Part shown: one piece after another, positions 28,837 through 39,973 of the stretch
Position numbering within the stretch: position 1 is the first letter of the stretch
How the letters are laid out: every line of letters starts with the position of its first letter
Source of the DNA: Pyronema omphalodes
Lineage: Eukaryota; Ascomycota; Pezizomycetes; Pezizales; Pyronemataceae
Length of the DNA: 64,000 nt
Direction of reading: 5' to 3'
Assembly: GCA_024516155.1 (NCBI GenBank)
Contig: JAJJXM010000025.1
Coordinates: 1-64,000 of the forward strand
The notes under the pieces: model-generated
Seen by the model: the letters and a program-made list of their open reading frames with translations, nothing else
Told to the model about the DNA's origin: nothing
Databases searched by the model: none
Made by a program: the position numbers and the translations under genes

Positions 28837-29559
28837 CATTTCGGCGCCCCCCTCACCGAACCTCACGGCCTCTTCCTCAGCGATGGAAGAGATGACTATG
28901 CAACTGTCCGTCGTCCACCATGACATCCAGGATGTCCTGGACGCTGTTCGCAACCTCCCTGGCAAGAGAAAGCGAAGGGGAAGCGACCAGAACAACGAAC
29001 CCACCTCACCAACGACCAGAGCACCGGTCAACCACAAACCGAGAGCTGCATCACCGGTGCGAAGCCTGATGCACTCAAAACATGCAACTACCGCTGCCCA
29101 GGACAAGCTTGATGCCCTCAAGCCTATGTCCCCCCTACCTCTCCTCGCGATCACGTCGACCGAAGCGACACCGGAACCTCACCCTGACAGTCCATCTGCG
29201 CAGGACACACCTCTACCCGACGCCCCAAGCACTGCCCCTGCTGAGACCGATGGATGGAAGACTGTGGAGGCAAAGGCCACACAGAAGAAGAAGATGAAAG
29301 CGAAGGAGACGACATCTACGGCAGCGATACCCAAACAGACCCCTACAACAAAGAATGGTGGAAGGGGAAAGAACACCCACCAACCCAGAACGACAACCCC
29401 CTCTGCAAAGAAGACTTGGGCAGAAGTCGTCAAGAGCGGAGGCATCAACGTCCAGATTGTGCTGGGGAATGGCAATCTTGGACTGACAACACCACCGACA
29501 AGAAGGGGAGAGAGGCGAGGGGGAGCAGCGAGAAGGCTGAGGAAGAAGGAAGGAGAAGG
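28837..29559 (+). mobile_element. Half-LINE D3, 5'-truncated (3' remnant at 45361-45416)
   Basis: It starts in the middle of the D ORF (equivalent to D1 about 9300) and reads the C-terminal part with S-A-M-E-E-M-T-M, G-K-R-K-R-R-G and K-T-W-A-E-V-V, stopping at 29559 where LINE A2 begins. The tail of the same insertion (ggttggatgcgtgtatgag and (AAAT)n) is at 45375-45416. The D 3' UTR between these parts is missing, so several hundred bases were lost when or before A2 inserted. Confidence 0.85.
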
Positions 29560-30281
29560 TTTGTTTGTTTGTTTGTTTGTTCTCTCATCACTTGTTTGCA
29601 ACCCGAAGCTTATGACAAGGGACAGATAAATACAAAAGAGAAGAAGAAAGAAATGTAAAAGCAAAAACCCAGTCTCCACCTCTACCAGTCTCCTCCTCTT
29701 GATCGTTGTGGTTGTGGGGTCTGTCCCCACTGTTACTACGGGGGTTTCTTGTCCAAGCGCGTCTGATGTTCCAAGTGCCCTGCTTGCACAGAGGCCGCCT
29801 CGCCGGGCTCCTCCCTTTCCTCCTCCCTTCCCCTTCCCATGTTTAGCCATTTTACCGCCTTTGTTTCCTCCGCGTACAAAAGAAAAAGGTAACTCCCGTC
29901 GTCCTCCTCTGCCCCTTCCCCGCGCCCCTCTCTCTCCTTTCGCAACGTCTCTCACTCCTCCCGCCCTTCGAACATAAGAAAAACATCGTCGCACCCAAAC
30001 AAAGGAAAGTACAAAAGAAACTCGTCTGCCCTCTCTCGCCTGCCGTCCCCTTCATCTCCCTTCCTGTGCACCATTCCACCATCCGTTCCCTTCTCACCCG
30101 CCGCACCATAAAACAACTCCAACCCGTAAGACAAACAATTGAAAGACAAAGAAAAGAAAACTCAAAACACCCGAACCCCAAGCCGACCCAAGCAACGACC
30201 CCAGCCCGATCCCGTCACCGCGTGCCCGTTCCCTTTCTCTCCGCCTATCCCTCTTCTACCTTCCCCTTTTGCTTGTTCCCC

Positions 30282-30312
<31 letters not shown>

Positions 30313-30401
30313 AACAGAGATCCTAAGTAAGAAAGCACTGCAAAATCAGCGCGCGCGAAAGTTCCTAAGGTACTGCGGTCAGTGTAGTCAGCGGTAGGGG
30401 T
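29560..30401 (-). other. LINE A2 3' UTR
   Basis: Minus-strand counterpart of the A1 3' UTR, with a T26 run on plus (30282-30307), the shared module and an altered terminal hairpin (AAGC-TTCG-GGTT on minus, so one base pair is lost). Confidence 0.75.
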
Positions 30402-33400
30402 CTATCCCCTTCTGCGAGGCTTCTCTAGCCGGGAGTGTGCCCAGGTCGAGGTAGCAACCTTGGTCGCAGAGATAAAGGTGGAAAGAGCCTTGGTGCCGGA
30501 GGGGGTGTCCAGAATGGTGTTTAAGTTGATCCGGGAGTGTTGTCTGAGTTTGAGGTCCTTCCTGAGTGTGGAGCGAGCGGCCTGGAATTCGGGGCAGCTC
30601 AGGAGGAGGTGTCGAGGCGTCTGCGGTGGATGGATTGGGCAGCTGCAGCTGCGGGAGGGGTATGCGTCGGATGGAGGGTGGGCCAAGCAGTTGAGGAAGT
30701 ACCCGTGGCCGGTGCGAAGACCCAGGATTGCAGTTGATATCCAGCGGGAGTTTTCGGTGTACGCAGTGTCCATTGTGCGGCGGTGTGTGGCGGTGTACGT
30801 GCGCGGTCGGGGGGAAGAGGTGAACCAGGTAGCCCAGTCTTCGGTGTACCTCTCTCGAGCGCGGCGGCGCAGCCAAGTGAGGGATATCGGTATTCGTCGG
30901 CGTGGCGGTACTGTTGCCGCCTGTCGGGCCAGTTCGTCGGCGGCTTCGTTTCCGGGGACGCTAGTGTGTCCTGGGACCCAGTGGATGGTAATTGAGGTAC
31001 CGTAAGCGTGAAGGTCGTGAGCGGTGTTGTGGATGGCCCAGGCGAGCTCCTGGCCGGGGCCTCGACGGAGGTGAGAGGCTCGATGTATCGCGGCCTGGTT
31101 GTCGGTAAAAACGTGGATGTGTTTGTCGTATAGGTCGTTGCGTCGAATATGTGTCAGGCATGTCCGGAGTCCTTCGTGGATGGCCATAACTTCCGCGTCG
31201 AAGACTTCTGTTCTGTCGCCCATGGGCACTATGGAGTCGACAGGTCGTGGCAGCCCGTGGGGGATGGTGTATCCTGCGCCTGTTATGCCGTCAAGTTGAG
31301 AGCCGTCCGTGTACAGTAGGATAGTATCCGATCGTTGGCGAAGGGCGTGGAGGAGGAGGAGGTGGTCGTCGGCAGCTTCAGCCTTCGGGGAGGAGGAGAT
31401 GTCGATCGTTAATGTAGGGGCGAGGTCGTCATCGGGGATGTTTTGGGAGGTGTTCTCGATTTCGGCGTTTGGTTGGACCCACGGGGAGAGGGTGCTGATG
31501 ACGTGCAGGAGGCGGGACGGGGCTCGTCCTGGGACGTGCCACGGATGGTCGTACTCGGTGTCCGGGTTGATGGAGGCATCCTCGATACTCGGGGCGGGAA
31601 ACGAGACGGGGCAGCGTGTGATGATAGGATGCGAAGCGGGTAGAGTGAGGGTGCGCAGGGCGTATTTCCGCTGGCGGTTGTCAAGACGTATTGTGACGGG
31701 GGGGAGTGCGGATTCATTGTGGAGGGCCAGGATCGGAGTAGAGGTGAAAGCGTTGAAAATCCTGCGGAGGGCGGTGTTCTGTTGATTCTGGAGGGTGCGG
31801 GCAAGGTCTTTTTGTTGGTTCCACCATATCTCTGCGCCGTAGTCTGCTCTCGACTGGACACACGCCTGGTAGATTAGTCTTGTAGCAGCGGGGGACAGAC
31901 CTGTTTCGTACCGTGCTAACCTACACAGTGCGTTCAGAGTTCTTTGCGCGGCGGTTACTCGTCTAGCTACATGTTTTCTAAAGTTAAGTTTCCTATCTAA
32001 ATACAGGCCTATCCACCTCACAACATCCTTCTCTCCTCCTTGTGTTCCCGGTGTGATAACTGTACCGTTTGGTAACTTAACTTTTTCCTCCTCAGTGATG
32101 CTATCGGTGCGTGCCCAGTGGAAATGCAGGAGCTCTGACTTGGCATCGTCAAATGCAACGGCGTTTGCGTCGGCCCACCGAAAGGCTGTTGTCGTAATGT
32201 TCTCAAGTGCGCGGGCGTTCGCTTTTCTGGTGCGTCCCTGGACGACGATCGCTACGTCGTCAATGTAGCTAGCTGTCCAGGCGTACGGGTGTACCTGCGC
32301 TAGTTCGTCGAATAATGGGCGGAGGTATAATAAGAAAAGTATGGGGGATGCAGGGGAACCTTGTGGGATGCCTGTTTGCACTGGGCGTTGCGTGTCAGTT
32401 CGCCCATCGAACGCTAGAGCGATCGTGCGATCTGCGAGGAAAGACTGGCACCACGATACTACTGGTCGCGGGCACCCAAGCTGTCGTAATGTTTGTTGGA
32501 GGCGGTCAGCAGAGACGTTGTCGAACGCTCCACGAACATCGAGGAAGAGGGCAGAGGTTAGCATTCCGTGAAATTTCCCAATCTCAACGTCGTGCACCAG
32601 CGCCATCGCCGCGTCAATTGCTGATCTCTGCGGGCGTCCACCTATTTGGTCCCTATGTAGTAAGTCGTGAGAGTCTGCCATCGTGCCTAGGCGAGTGGCC
32701 ATTAGTTTTTCGAGGGTCTTCCCAAGGCAGTTTAGGAGCGCAATCGGACGGTATGCCTTTGGATTGCTGTAATCCGGCTTGTTAGGTTTGGCGATAATGA
32801 CTGTGGTGGCCTGGCGCCAGCATCGCGGATGGTAGCCTACCGTCCCTAATGTGGCGTAGAGGTTGTTCATGTGTTTGGGGATGGCAAGGTATGCTTGGCG
32901 CAGGCAGGCGAATGTGAGCCCATCGGGTCCGGGCGCCTTCTTCGGCGAGGAGGAGAATATCGCTGTTTCTACCTCTGTCGGTGTAAAGGTTGTCCACTGC
33001 AACTCGCGGCGCGGGGGGAGGACGGACGGAGGCGGTGGTGGCGGCGGCGGGGGAAACAACTTTTGGAAGGCCTCTACCTTTGCGTCGAAGGAGCTGCAGA
33101 TTGTTTCTTGGCCGTTTATCATTGCGCGGAGGTTTGGTGTTAGCTGAGCACGGCGAGGGTTGGTGTACCTAAACGCCTGCCACACATCGGGTCCTTCGGC
33201 TTGGGAAAGGTATTCCTTCCACTTTGCATCTTTCGCCGTTCGAATGGTCCTGTGGTATTCGTTGCGGTGTTGTTTGTAGTTTAGGTGGGATCTATCGTCA
33301 CGTTTGCGTTTCCACTTACGTCTTGCTTTGGTCATCTTTTTCCTTGCCTCGGTGACTTCTGCGGTCCACCATCTTTTCGATTGTGGGGTCACTTGTAGTA

Positions 33401-34136
33401 CGGGGGTGGACGTAGTCGCGGCATTAAGGATGGCATCACGTATTGACTCCGCCCACGTATCGAGGTTGTCTGTGGTAGGGTGGTTGCGGTATTGTGTCCA
33501 TGATGGTGTGAGGGCTAAGCACGAGGCACGGAGGGTTTTGGCGAAGAGCTCCCAATCCGTCTTTTTCCAGTTCAGTCGGTTTGTTGGGGGGGTTGTTTCA
33601 GCGTCTGGGTGGGTTGTGTGCACTTCGAAACGTATGACTTCATGGTCAGATCCCGTAGCGTTGTCGTCGTCAATTGCCCAGTTGCTTGTTTCCTCTGCCA
33701 TGTGGGGCGATGCTAGGGTCAGGTCGAGGACGGAAGAACTGCGGCCTTGGTTGTAGTAGTAGGTGGGAATGTCAGGGACGGACACGAGGGTCCAGTCTCG
33801 TTGTTCGATGAGGTCAACTATTTCGGTGGCGCGGGTGGGGGAACGCGTGGAGGAGTTCCACAGGGCATGGTGAGCGTTGAGGTCACCTGTGATGATGCAC
33901 CTGCGGGGGAGGGGGAGGGGGGTGAGGGCTCTCGGGATGGTATAAATATTGCTTTCGGGGTGTTTTTCGTTGTACATATTAAAAAGAAAGAAAGAAGGAA
34001 TTAAGTCAGTGCCTACCTCAAGGACCTGGAGGTCAGGATCCCCGCATATATCGGTGCGCTGAGAAACCCTGAGGTATGGGTTTGTCCTGGTCACATAGGC
34101 GGCTGTTCTGTTGGTGGTTCTATCCCCACGCGGTGG

Positions 34137-34150
34137 CAAGACCAGAGTGA
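34137..34150. repeat. Target-site duplication of half-LINE D2 (second copy 36140-36153)
   Basis: caagaccagagtga on both sides of D2. Confidence 0.95.
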
Positions 34151-36139
34151 TTTATTTATTTATTTATTTATTTATTAACTCATACACGCATCCAACCGTA
34201 AGGTTATGGCGGAATCTACAGTAAATACAAAATTAAGAAACCCGGGTGTCAGGCCGAGCTCTCACTGGGTATGCCCCAGAGCTTGTCGTTAGGGTGTGGG
34301 GTTGTAGACCCCCAAATCTCGTTGTGCCTTTGTTCGTCAAGCGTCGTCTGTTCCAGGAGCCCTGTACGCTCGGAGGCCACCTCGCCGGGTCGTTCCCCCA
34401 TTTCCTCCACCCTTCCCCTCCCATTTTTAACCATTTTTCCGCCTTTATTTCCCCCACAAAGCAAAAACAAAACCAAAGGAAAGTTAAACAGCCGGCGGGC
34501 CACCTACGCCCCCACTCTCCTCCCCTCTCTCAACTCCTCCACCGGTGTCTCCTGACTCTTTGCCCTTTGAAACACCCGGGCCCGCCCTGCCCCTCTTCTC
34601 CTCCCCTCTCTCCCCTTCTCCCTCCTTCTTCCTCAGCCTTCTCGCTGCCCCGCCTCGCGTCTCTCCCCTTCTTGTCGGTGGTGTTGTAAGTCCAAGATTG
34701 CCATTCCCAAGCACAATCTGGACGTTGATGCCTCCGCTCTTGACGACTTCTGCCCAAGTCTTCTTTGCGGAGGGGGTTGTCTGTCTGGGTTGCTGGGCAT
34801 TCTTTCCCCTTCCACCATTCTTCGTTGTAGGGGTCTTGCTGGGTGTCGCTGCCGTAGGTCGCGTCTCCTGCGCTTTCATCTTCTTCTTCTGCGTAGCCTT
34901 CGCCTCCACAGTCTTCCATCCGTTCGTCTCAGCAGGGGCAGTGCTTGGGGCGTCGGGTAGAGGTGTGTCCGGAGCAGATGAACTGTCAGGGTGAGGTTCC
35001 GGTGTCGCATCGGTTGACGTGATCGCGAGCAGAGGTAGGGGGGACATAGGCTTGAGAGCATCAAGCTTGTCCTGGGCGGCGGTAGTCGCATGTTTCGAGT
35101 GCATCAGGCTTCGCACCGGTGATGCAGCTCTCGGTTTGTGGTTGACCGGTGCTCTGGTCGTTGGTGAGGTGGGTTCGGTGTTCTGGTCGCTTCCCCTTCG
35201 CTTTCTCTTGCCAGGAGGGTTGCGGACAGCGTCCAGGACATCCTGAATGTCATGGTGGACGACGGACAGTTGCATAGTCATCTCTTCCATCGCTGAGGAA
35301 GAGGCCGTGAGGTTCGGTGAGGGGGGCGCCGAAATGACTTGTTGCTGTTCGTCGATTTTCTTCCTCAGGGCGTCCACAGCAGCCTTGAGAGCTGCTGTTT
35401 CTGCCTGTGTAGGGTCGTATGCTTTGCGCAGCGTCGCGTTTTCGAAGAGCAGATCGTTGAATTTCGTCATCATGACGTCGAATCTGCCGTGTATCGCATC
35501 GTTGTTGTTGCGTATGGATTCCTCGAGTGTATTGAAGCGTCGCTGTGTGTCCTGGTGGATCTGTTGTATCCCCAGGAAGCTGGCGCCAGTGAGTTCGGCT
35601 TGGTTGTCTCTAAACAGTTGATCTAGAGTGACATAGTCGTCATCAACCGCGACTGCCTCATTAATCGCAGACACACACAAGCCACGGTAGTTACTGAACC
35701 GGCTGTGTTCAGTTGTCGCCTGTTGCTGCTTTGTTGAAGCCGAAGGAACTGGTGATCCTGCCAAGACCACGCTCTGGAAGGGCCTTCCAGCGAAGTTTCC
35801 ATCAACTTCATCAACTATTCCATCTCTTCCATCAAAAGTAGGATTGGATCCATCATGAGGAGGGTCGGCTAGAACATTGTACGCGTTTTCGGACCGTTTC
35901 GATCGTCGGGCGTTGTTCTGTCGTTGTTTTGGCGACATTTCGTGAGGTGGGGTGAGCCAAAACTCGTGAAAACTCTGATTTTGCGACAAAAGTCAACAAA
36001 AACAATGTAGAATTCCCTGAAAATTCAGAGAATAACGTAACAGAGTGCTGCGAATCCGAATCCGATGAGAAAACCGGGGGTTTCGGTGCTCGTTGTTAAG
36101 AATGCAGGGGGGGGGGGGGTCGCCGTTGCCGTGTGGTGT
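34151..36139 (-). mobile_element. Half-LINE D2, full length, intact ORF
   Basis: 1989 bp in minus orientation with a 14-bp TSD. The 5' end is acaccacacggcaacggcg plus C run (36100-36139). One ORF covers 35938-34484. The 3' UTR carries the shared module, hairpin AACC-TTAC-GGTT on minus (34194-34205) and (AAAT)n. There is no endonuclease or RT. Confidence 0.93.
34484..35938 (-). CDS. D2 ORF1-like protein (484 residues), function unknown
   Basis: The first ATG lies at 35938-35936. The protein has a basic N-terminus, a T-F-D-G-R-D-G motif near residue 40, a helical region with coiled-coil character (about 150-215, including F-E-N-A-T-L-R and E-T-A-A-L-K-A-A-V), a basic G-K-R-K-R-R cluster, a Pro/Thr-rich stretch, the conserved K-K-T-W-A-E-V-V-K-S-G-G block (about 410) and an Arg/Gly/Glu-rich tail to A-V-stop. 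The layout resembles a LINE ORF1 chaperone without zinc knuckles. The D5 copy encodes the same architecture with many amino-acid changes, which argues for selection on the protein. The family is not one I can name. Confidence 0.75.
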   Translation of the reverse strand: MSPKQRQNNARRSKRSENAYNVLADPPHDGSNPTFDGRDGIVDEVDGNFAGRPFQSVVLAGSPVPSASTKQQQATTEHSRFSNYRGLCVSAINEAVAVDDDYVTLDQLFRDNQAELTGASFLGIQQIHQDTQRRFNTLEESIRNNNDAIHGRFDVMMTKFNDLLFENATLRKAYDPTQAETAALKAAVDALRKKIDEQQQVISAPPSPNLTASSSAMEEMTMQLSVVHHDIQDVLDAVRNPPGKRKRRGSDQNTEPTSPTTRAPVNHKPRAASPVRSLMHSKHATTAAQDKLDALKPMSPLPLLAITSTDATPEPHPDSSSAPDTPLPDAPSTAPAETNGWKTVEAKATQKKKMKAQETRPTAATPSKTPTTKNGGRGKNAQQPRQTTPSAKKTWAEVVKSGGINVQIVLGNGNLGLTTPPTRRGETRGGAARRLRKKEGEGERGEEKRGRAGPGVSKGKESGDTGGGVERGEESGGVGGPPAV

Positions 36140-37810
36140 CAAGACCAGAGTGACCGATGGGTGTGTGGTGGCGTATGTTGTGTCGGTAATGTGAATTTCT
36201 TGTATTAGGATTATGTCGGCTGTGTTGTGTGCGCTATTCAGCAGCGCATCGAGTGCTGTTCGTTGTCGGTTCACGTTGTGGGAGACGATCCGTATGGTTG
36301 CTGCCAGTCTGTTGTAGCTAGACATGGGCGTTCATCTCAGTGTCTCTGTCGGCTGGGTTGGGTGGGGCGGCGGCGGGGTTTCGTGACGCTGTCCAGGCTT
36401 CTTTGAATATGCGGATGCGTACGGGGCATTGCTTGCTTAAGCCTGGGTGGTCGAGGTCGGGGAGGTTGGCGTCCGCGCAGTTTTTGCAATGGTATCTAGT
36501 GTGCTCACAACTCTTACCTTTGCTTTGGGGGCAGTCGTTGCAGGCGTGGTCGTCCGTGGGGTGGTTCTGGCCGCAGATGCCGCAGGTGGGGCCTTGCGGT
36601 CCAGTGCAGTTGGCGTAGTGGTGGCCAAAGAGCAAGCAGCGCCGACACTGGTCGGTCCGTCGGGCAGAGTGGTACTCGGTGACTCTTCGGGGCTCGAAGA
36701 GTACCATGACTCGTTTGCGCTTCAGGAGTGCGAGCTCTTCGGCGGTACGTACCGCAATAACCACACTGGACGCTTCCTTGCCCACACGTTTCTCCGCGGT
36801 CGTCATATATCGGGGGGGTTGCGCCAGGGTGTCAGGTCCGTTGCTGCGTTCGATCTCCTCCTGGAGGAAGCGCATTCCGTCGGGGGAGTCGGGGTATTGG
36901 CTCGTGGGGATTCCGTGAACTGCGAGCTTATACCACCGCTCGTTCAGGCAGGGTGCGGCGATGGAGGTGTTGACCTGTCGCGTCGCTGTGTGTATGGTCC
37001 CTAGGTTCTCGGTCAGCTCGGATTCAGTGTTGCCGTCTGTCATGGTCACGATGAGGTTTCCTGATGTGGCTTGTCTGATCGTGGCGACAGCCATGTGAGG
37101 CGGCGCCTGTGTCTGGGTGAGTGCAGCGTTGATCGCCCTTCCCAGTTGGGCTTTGGTATTGACGTCGATTTCCGCAGGGTGTGGGCAGGGCAGGATGATT
37201 TCCTGGGGGCGGGTTCGGGGCTGTCGTTTGACGACGGGGCGAGTAGTGGCGGGTGTGGGGTTGGTGGGGGGGTTGGCTTTGAGGAGAGTTTTGGTCTTGG
37301 AGGGGTCCGCCCACGGCGCCGAGGGTGCGTTGGAGGGGCGGGTTGTAGTCCGGGGTGCGTCGAGGGGGATGGCGATGTTGTTGCTGCGCAAGATTCCTTC
37401 GAGCATGTGGCATCTCGCCATCCAATGGTGTATGTCGTTGGCGGTGGGCGTCGTGGCGGGTGCGGTGTCGGGGGCGGTCGGGGGGTTGTCGGCGAGGTGG
37501 TCGGTTCGGGGCTGGGTGTTGGTTCGGTGTAGTTTGTCGATGCGTTTGGTAACTGTTTCGAGGCGTTGGTTCATTGGGCGGAGGAGATCCACGATGGTCG
37601 TCTTGATCAGTTCGGATAAGGTTGCGAGGTTGACGTCGGAAGCAGTTATTGCGTGCTGGCTGTCGTTGAGGTTCAGGTCAGAGTCGGATTCGGAGTCGGT
37701 GTCGGGGCAGCTGTCAGTGTCCATGGCGGTCGGCGTTGTTTCGGCGGGGGTCCCATCGAGGTTCACGTGGGTGTTTGTTTCCGGTCGAGTGGCAGTTTTG
37801 CGGAGGAGGT

Positions 37811-37824
37811 CGAGGCCAAGTCTA
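37811..37824. repeat. Target-site duplication of LINE A3 (second copy 44730-44743)
   Basis: cgaggccaagtcta on both sides of A3. Confidence 0.95.
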
Positions 37825-38270
37825 TACCTAATACTATCACCCACACAGCAACCGCTGACCCCCCCCTGCATTTGCGACAACAACAACAATTTCCCCGATT
37901 TTCGAATCGGCAATCGATTTCTTACCTCGGAATTACCCCGAATCTCGATTTTCGGAACCCAGCTACCGTTTACCGTTGAGATTCAGCGGAAAAACGCGAT
38001 TCTGGGACCTCCGGGCCGGATTCCGGGCACTTTCATCAACGCCGCTCCACCACCCGCCCCCCAATCATCAAACCGCCCTTATTTTCGGTTTCGGCATACC
38101 GAAATCCTCCCCCCCCCCAAATCCCCCTCCCACCAGCAGCACTGGTTGTGGTGATCCCCCAAATTTCCCCCCCTCCGGACCCCTTTCCTCGCGAGAAATT
38201 TTCGTGCTCGCTTAGCAAGAGCCTCCTCACGTGACTCTCCGCCATCGCTTACCTCACCACCGGTTAAGCG

Positions 38271-39962
38271 ATGGACGCTAACGCACCCATCCCCGCCACG
38301 CCCTCGCGTATGCAGGTACCCGAGAATATTTTTAGCCCCGACGAACTTTCCCAAATCAACGCCCCGCACGCGGGCTCCTCCGCCATCGCGACCTCTAAGA
38401 AACCAACGACCGCCTCCGGAAAAGTCACCAAACCCCCCGCCAAAAAATCCGCCTCTAGACGCGACCTCGACCTCCTCCGCAAAAATGTCACCCGACCGAA
38501 AACAAACACCCACGTGAACCTCGATGGGACCCCCGTCGAAACAATGCCGACCGCCATGGACACTGACAGCTGCCCCGACACCGACTCCGAATCCGACTCT
38601 GACCTGAACCTCAACGACAGCCAGCACGCAATAACTGCTTCCGACGTCAACCCCAGCCCCCAGCCTCAGCCCGACAACGACCTCCTCTCAGCCATCGCCA
38701 CCATGATTTCGAAAAACACCAACGACGCGCTCCGACCTATTGTCCATTCCATCGACACCATCAACAAAAGACTCGACAAAATCACAAAACCCAGCCCGCC
38801 CCCTCCGACACAGCCCCAACGTCAACCCCACCCCGAACAAACGACCACCGCCAACTCACCCCCCAACGACCTCCAATACTGGAAAGAACGATGCCGACTC
38901 CTGGAAAACGCCCTTCGCCACCACAACATCGCCATACCGACCTCCACCACCACTCGCCGCCACAACCCCCCCACGACCACTCACCAGCCGTGGACCTCCG
39001 GCACAACCGTCGCTGACCTCTCCTTCCCCGCCCACGCCCCCAAAAGCAACCCCCCCGCAAAACCGCACCCCCGACGCCAACGCACCCGCCCCCAGGAAAT
39101 CAACCTGCCCTGCCCCAACCCTGCGGAAATCGACGTCAATACCAAAGCCCAACTGGGAAGGGCGATCAACGCTGCACTCACCCAGGCACAGGCGCCGCCT
39201 CACATGGCTGTCGCCACGATCAGACAAGCCTCATCAGGAAACCTCATCGTGACCATGACAGACGGCACCACTGAATCCGAGCTGACCAAGAACCTAGGGA
39301 CCATTCACACGGCGACGCAACAGGTCAACACCTCCATCGCCGCACCCCGCCTGAACGAGCGGTGGTATAAGCTCGCAGTTCATGGAATCCCCACGAGCCA
39401 ATACCCCGACTCCCCCGACGGAATGCGCCTCCTCCAAGAGGAGATCGAACGCAGCAACGGACATGTCACCCTGGCGCAACCCCCCCGATATATGACGACC
39501 GCGGAGAAACGTGTGGGCAAGGAAGCGTCCAGTGTGGTTATTGCGGTGCGTACCGCCGAAGAGCTCGCACTCCTGAAGCGCAAACGAGTCATGGTACTCT
39601 TCGAGCCCCGAAGAGTCACCGAGTACCACTCTGCCCGACGGACCGACCAGTGTCGGCGCTGCTTGCTCTTTGGCCACCACTACACCAACTGCACTGGACC
39701 GCAAGGCCCCACCTGCGGCATCTGCGGCCAGAACCACCCCACGGACGACCACGCCTGCAACGACTGCCCCCAAAGCAAAGGTAAGAGTTGTGAGCACACT
39801 AGATACCATTGCAAAAACTGCGCGGACGCCAACCTCCCCGACCTCGACCACCCAGGCTTCAGCAAGCAATGCCCCGTACGCATCCGCATATTCAAAGAAG
39901 CCTGGACAGCGTCACAAAACCCCGCCGCCGCCCCCACCCAACCCAGCCGACAGAGACACTGA
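38271..39962 (+). CDS. LINE A3 ORF1 (Gag-like), altered C-terminus
   Basis: 563 codons from the ATG at 38271. Acidic N-terminus, coiled-coil helix (D-L-Q-Y-W-K near 38865), Pro-rich hinge, W-Y-K-L-A-V-H-G-I-P (about 39365) and the CCHC knuckle (about 39650-39691) with additional Cys pairs. One extra C near 39928 changes the last residues and ends the frame at 39962, 11 bases before the ORF2 ATG, so the ATGTCTAG overlap used by the other copies is lost here. It probably still binds RNA. Confidence 0.88.
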   Translation: MDANAPIPATPSRMQVPENIFSPDELSQINAPHAGSSAIATSKKPTTASGKVTKPPAKKSASRRDLDLLRKNVTRPKTNTHVNLDGTPVETMPTAMDTDSCPDTDSESDSDLNLNDSQHAITASDVNPSPQPQPDNDLLSAIATMISKNTNDALRPIVHSIDTINKRLDKITKPSPPPPTQPQRQPHPEQTTTANSPPNDLQYWKERCRLLENALRHHNIAIPTSTTTRRHNPPTTTHQPWTSGTTVADLSFPAHAPKSNPPAKPHPRRQRTRPQEINLPCPNPAEIDVNTKAQLGRAINAALTQAQAPPHMAVATIRQASSGNLIVTMTDGTTESELTKNLGTIHTATQQVNTSIAAPRLNERWYKLAVHGIPTSQYPDSPDGMRLLQEEIERSNGHVTLAQPPRYMTTAEKRVGKEASSVVIAVRTAEELALLKRKRVMVLFEPRRVTEYHSARRTDQCRRCLLFGHHYTNCTGPQGPTCGICGQNHPTDDHACNDCPQSKGKSCEHTRYHCKNCADANLPDLDHPGFSKQCPVRIRIFKEAWTASQNPAAAPTQPSRQRH

Positions 39963-39973
39963 GATGAACGCCC

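Larger units (their letters stand above)
30402..36325 (-). pseudogene. LINE A2 ORF2, intact except for half-LINE D2 insertion
   Basis: The coding parts are 36325-36154 (first about 57 residues with S-H-N-V-N and Q-E-I-H) and 34150-30402. Together they make the usual length of about 1306 codons with no other break seen. Domains are as in A1, including Y-I-D-D (about 32260) and RNase H (about 30960-31320). D2 interrupts just after the T-L-V-L stretch of the endonuclease. Translation of this copy therefore stops early, although the RT-RNase H part is still open. Confidence 0.9.

Noticed and set aside
28837..28923. Apparent fusion of copia protease to a further 29 residues
   Set aside because: The frame simply enters half-LINE D3; the TSD and the continuation at 45433 show the real order.
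33304..33756. Long frames antisense to LINE ORF2 (and similar ones at 24177, 40540, 54743 and elsewhere)
   Set aside because: They recur opposite every ORF2 at the same place because of its codon use and show no domain or start context; the sense strand carries all motifs.
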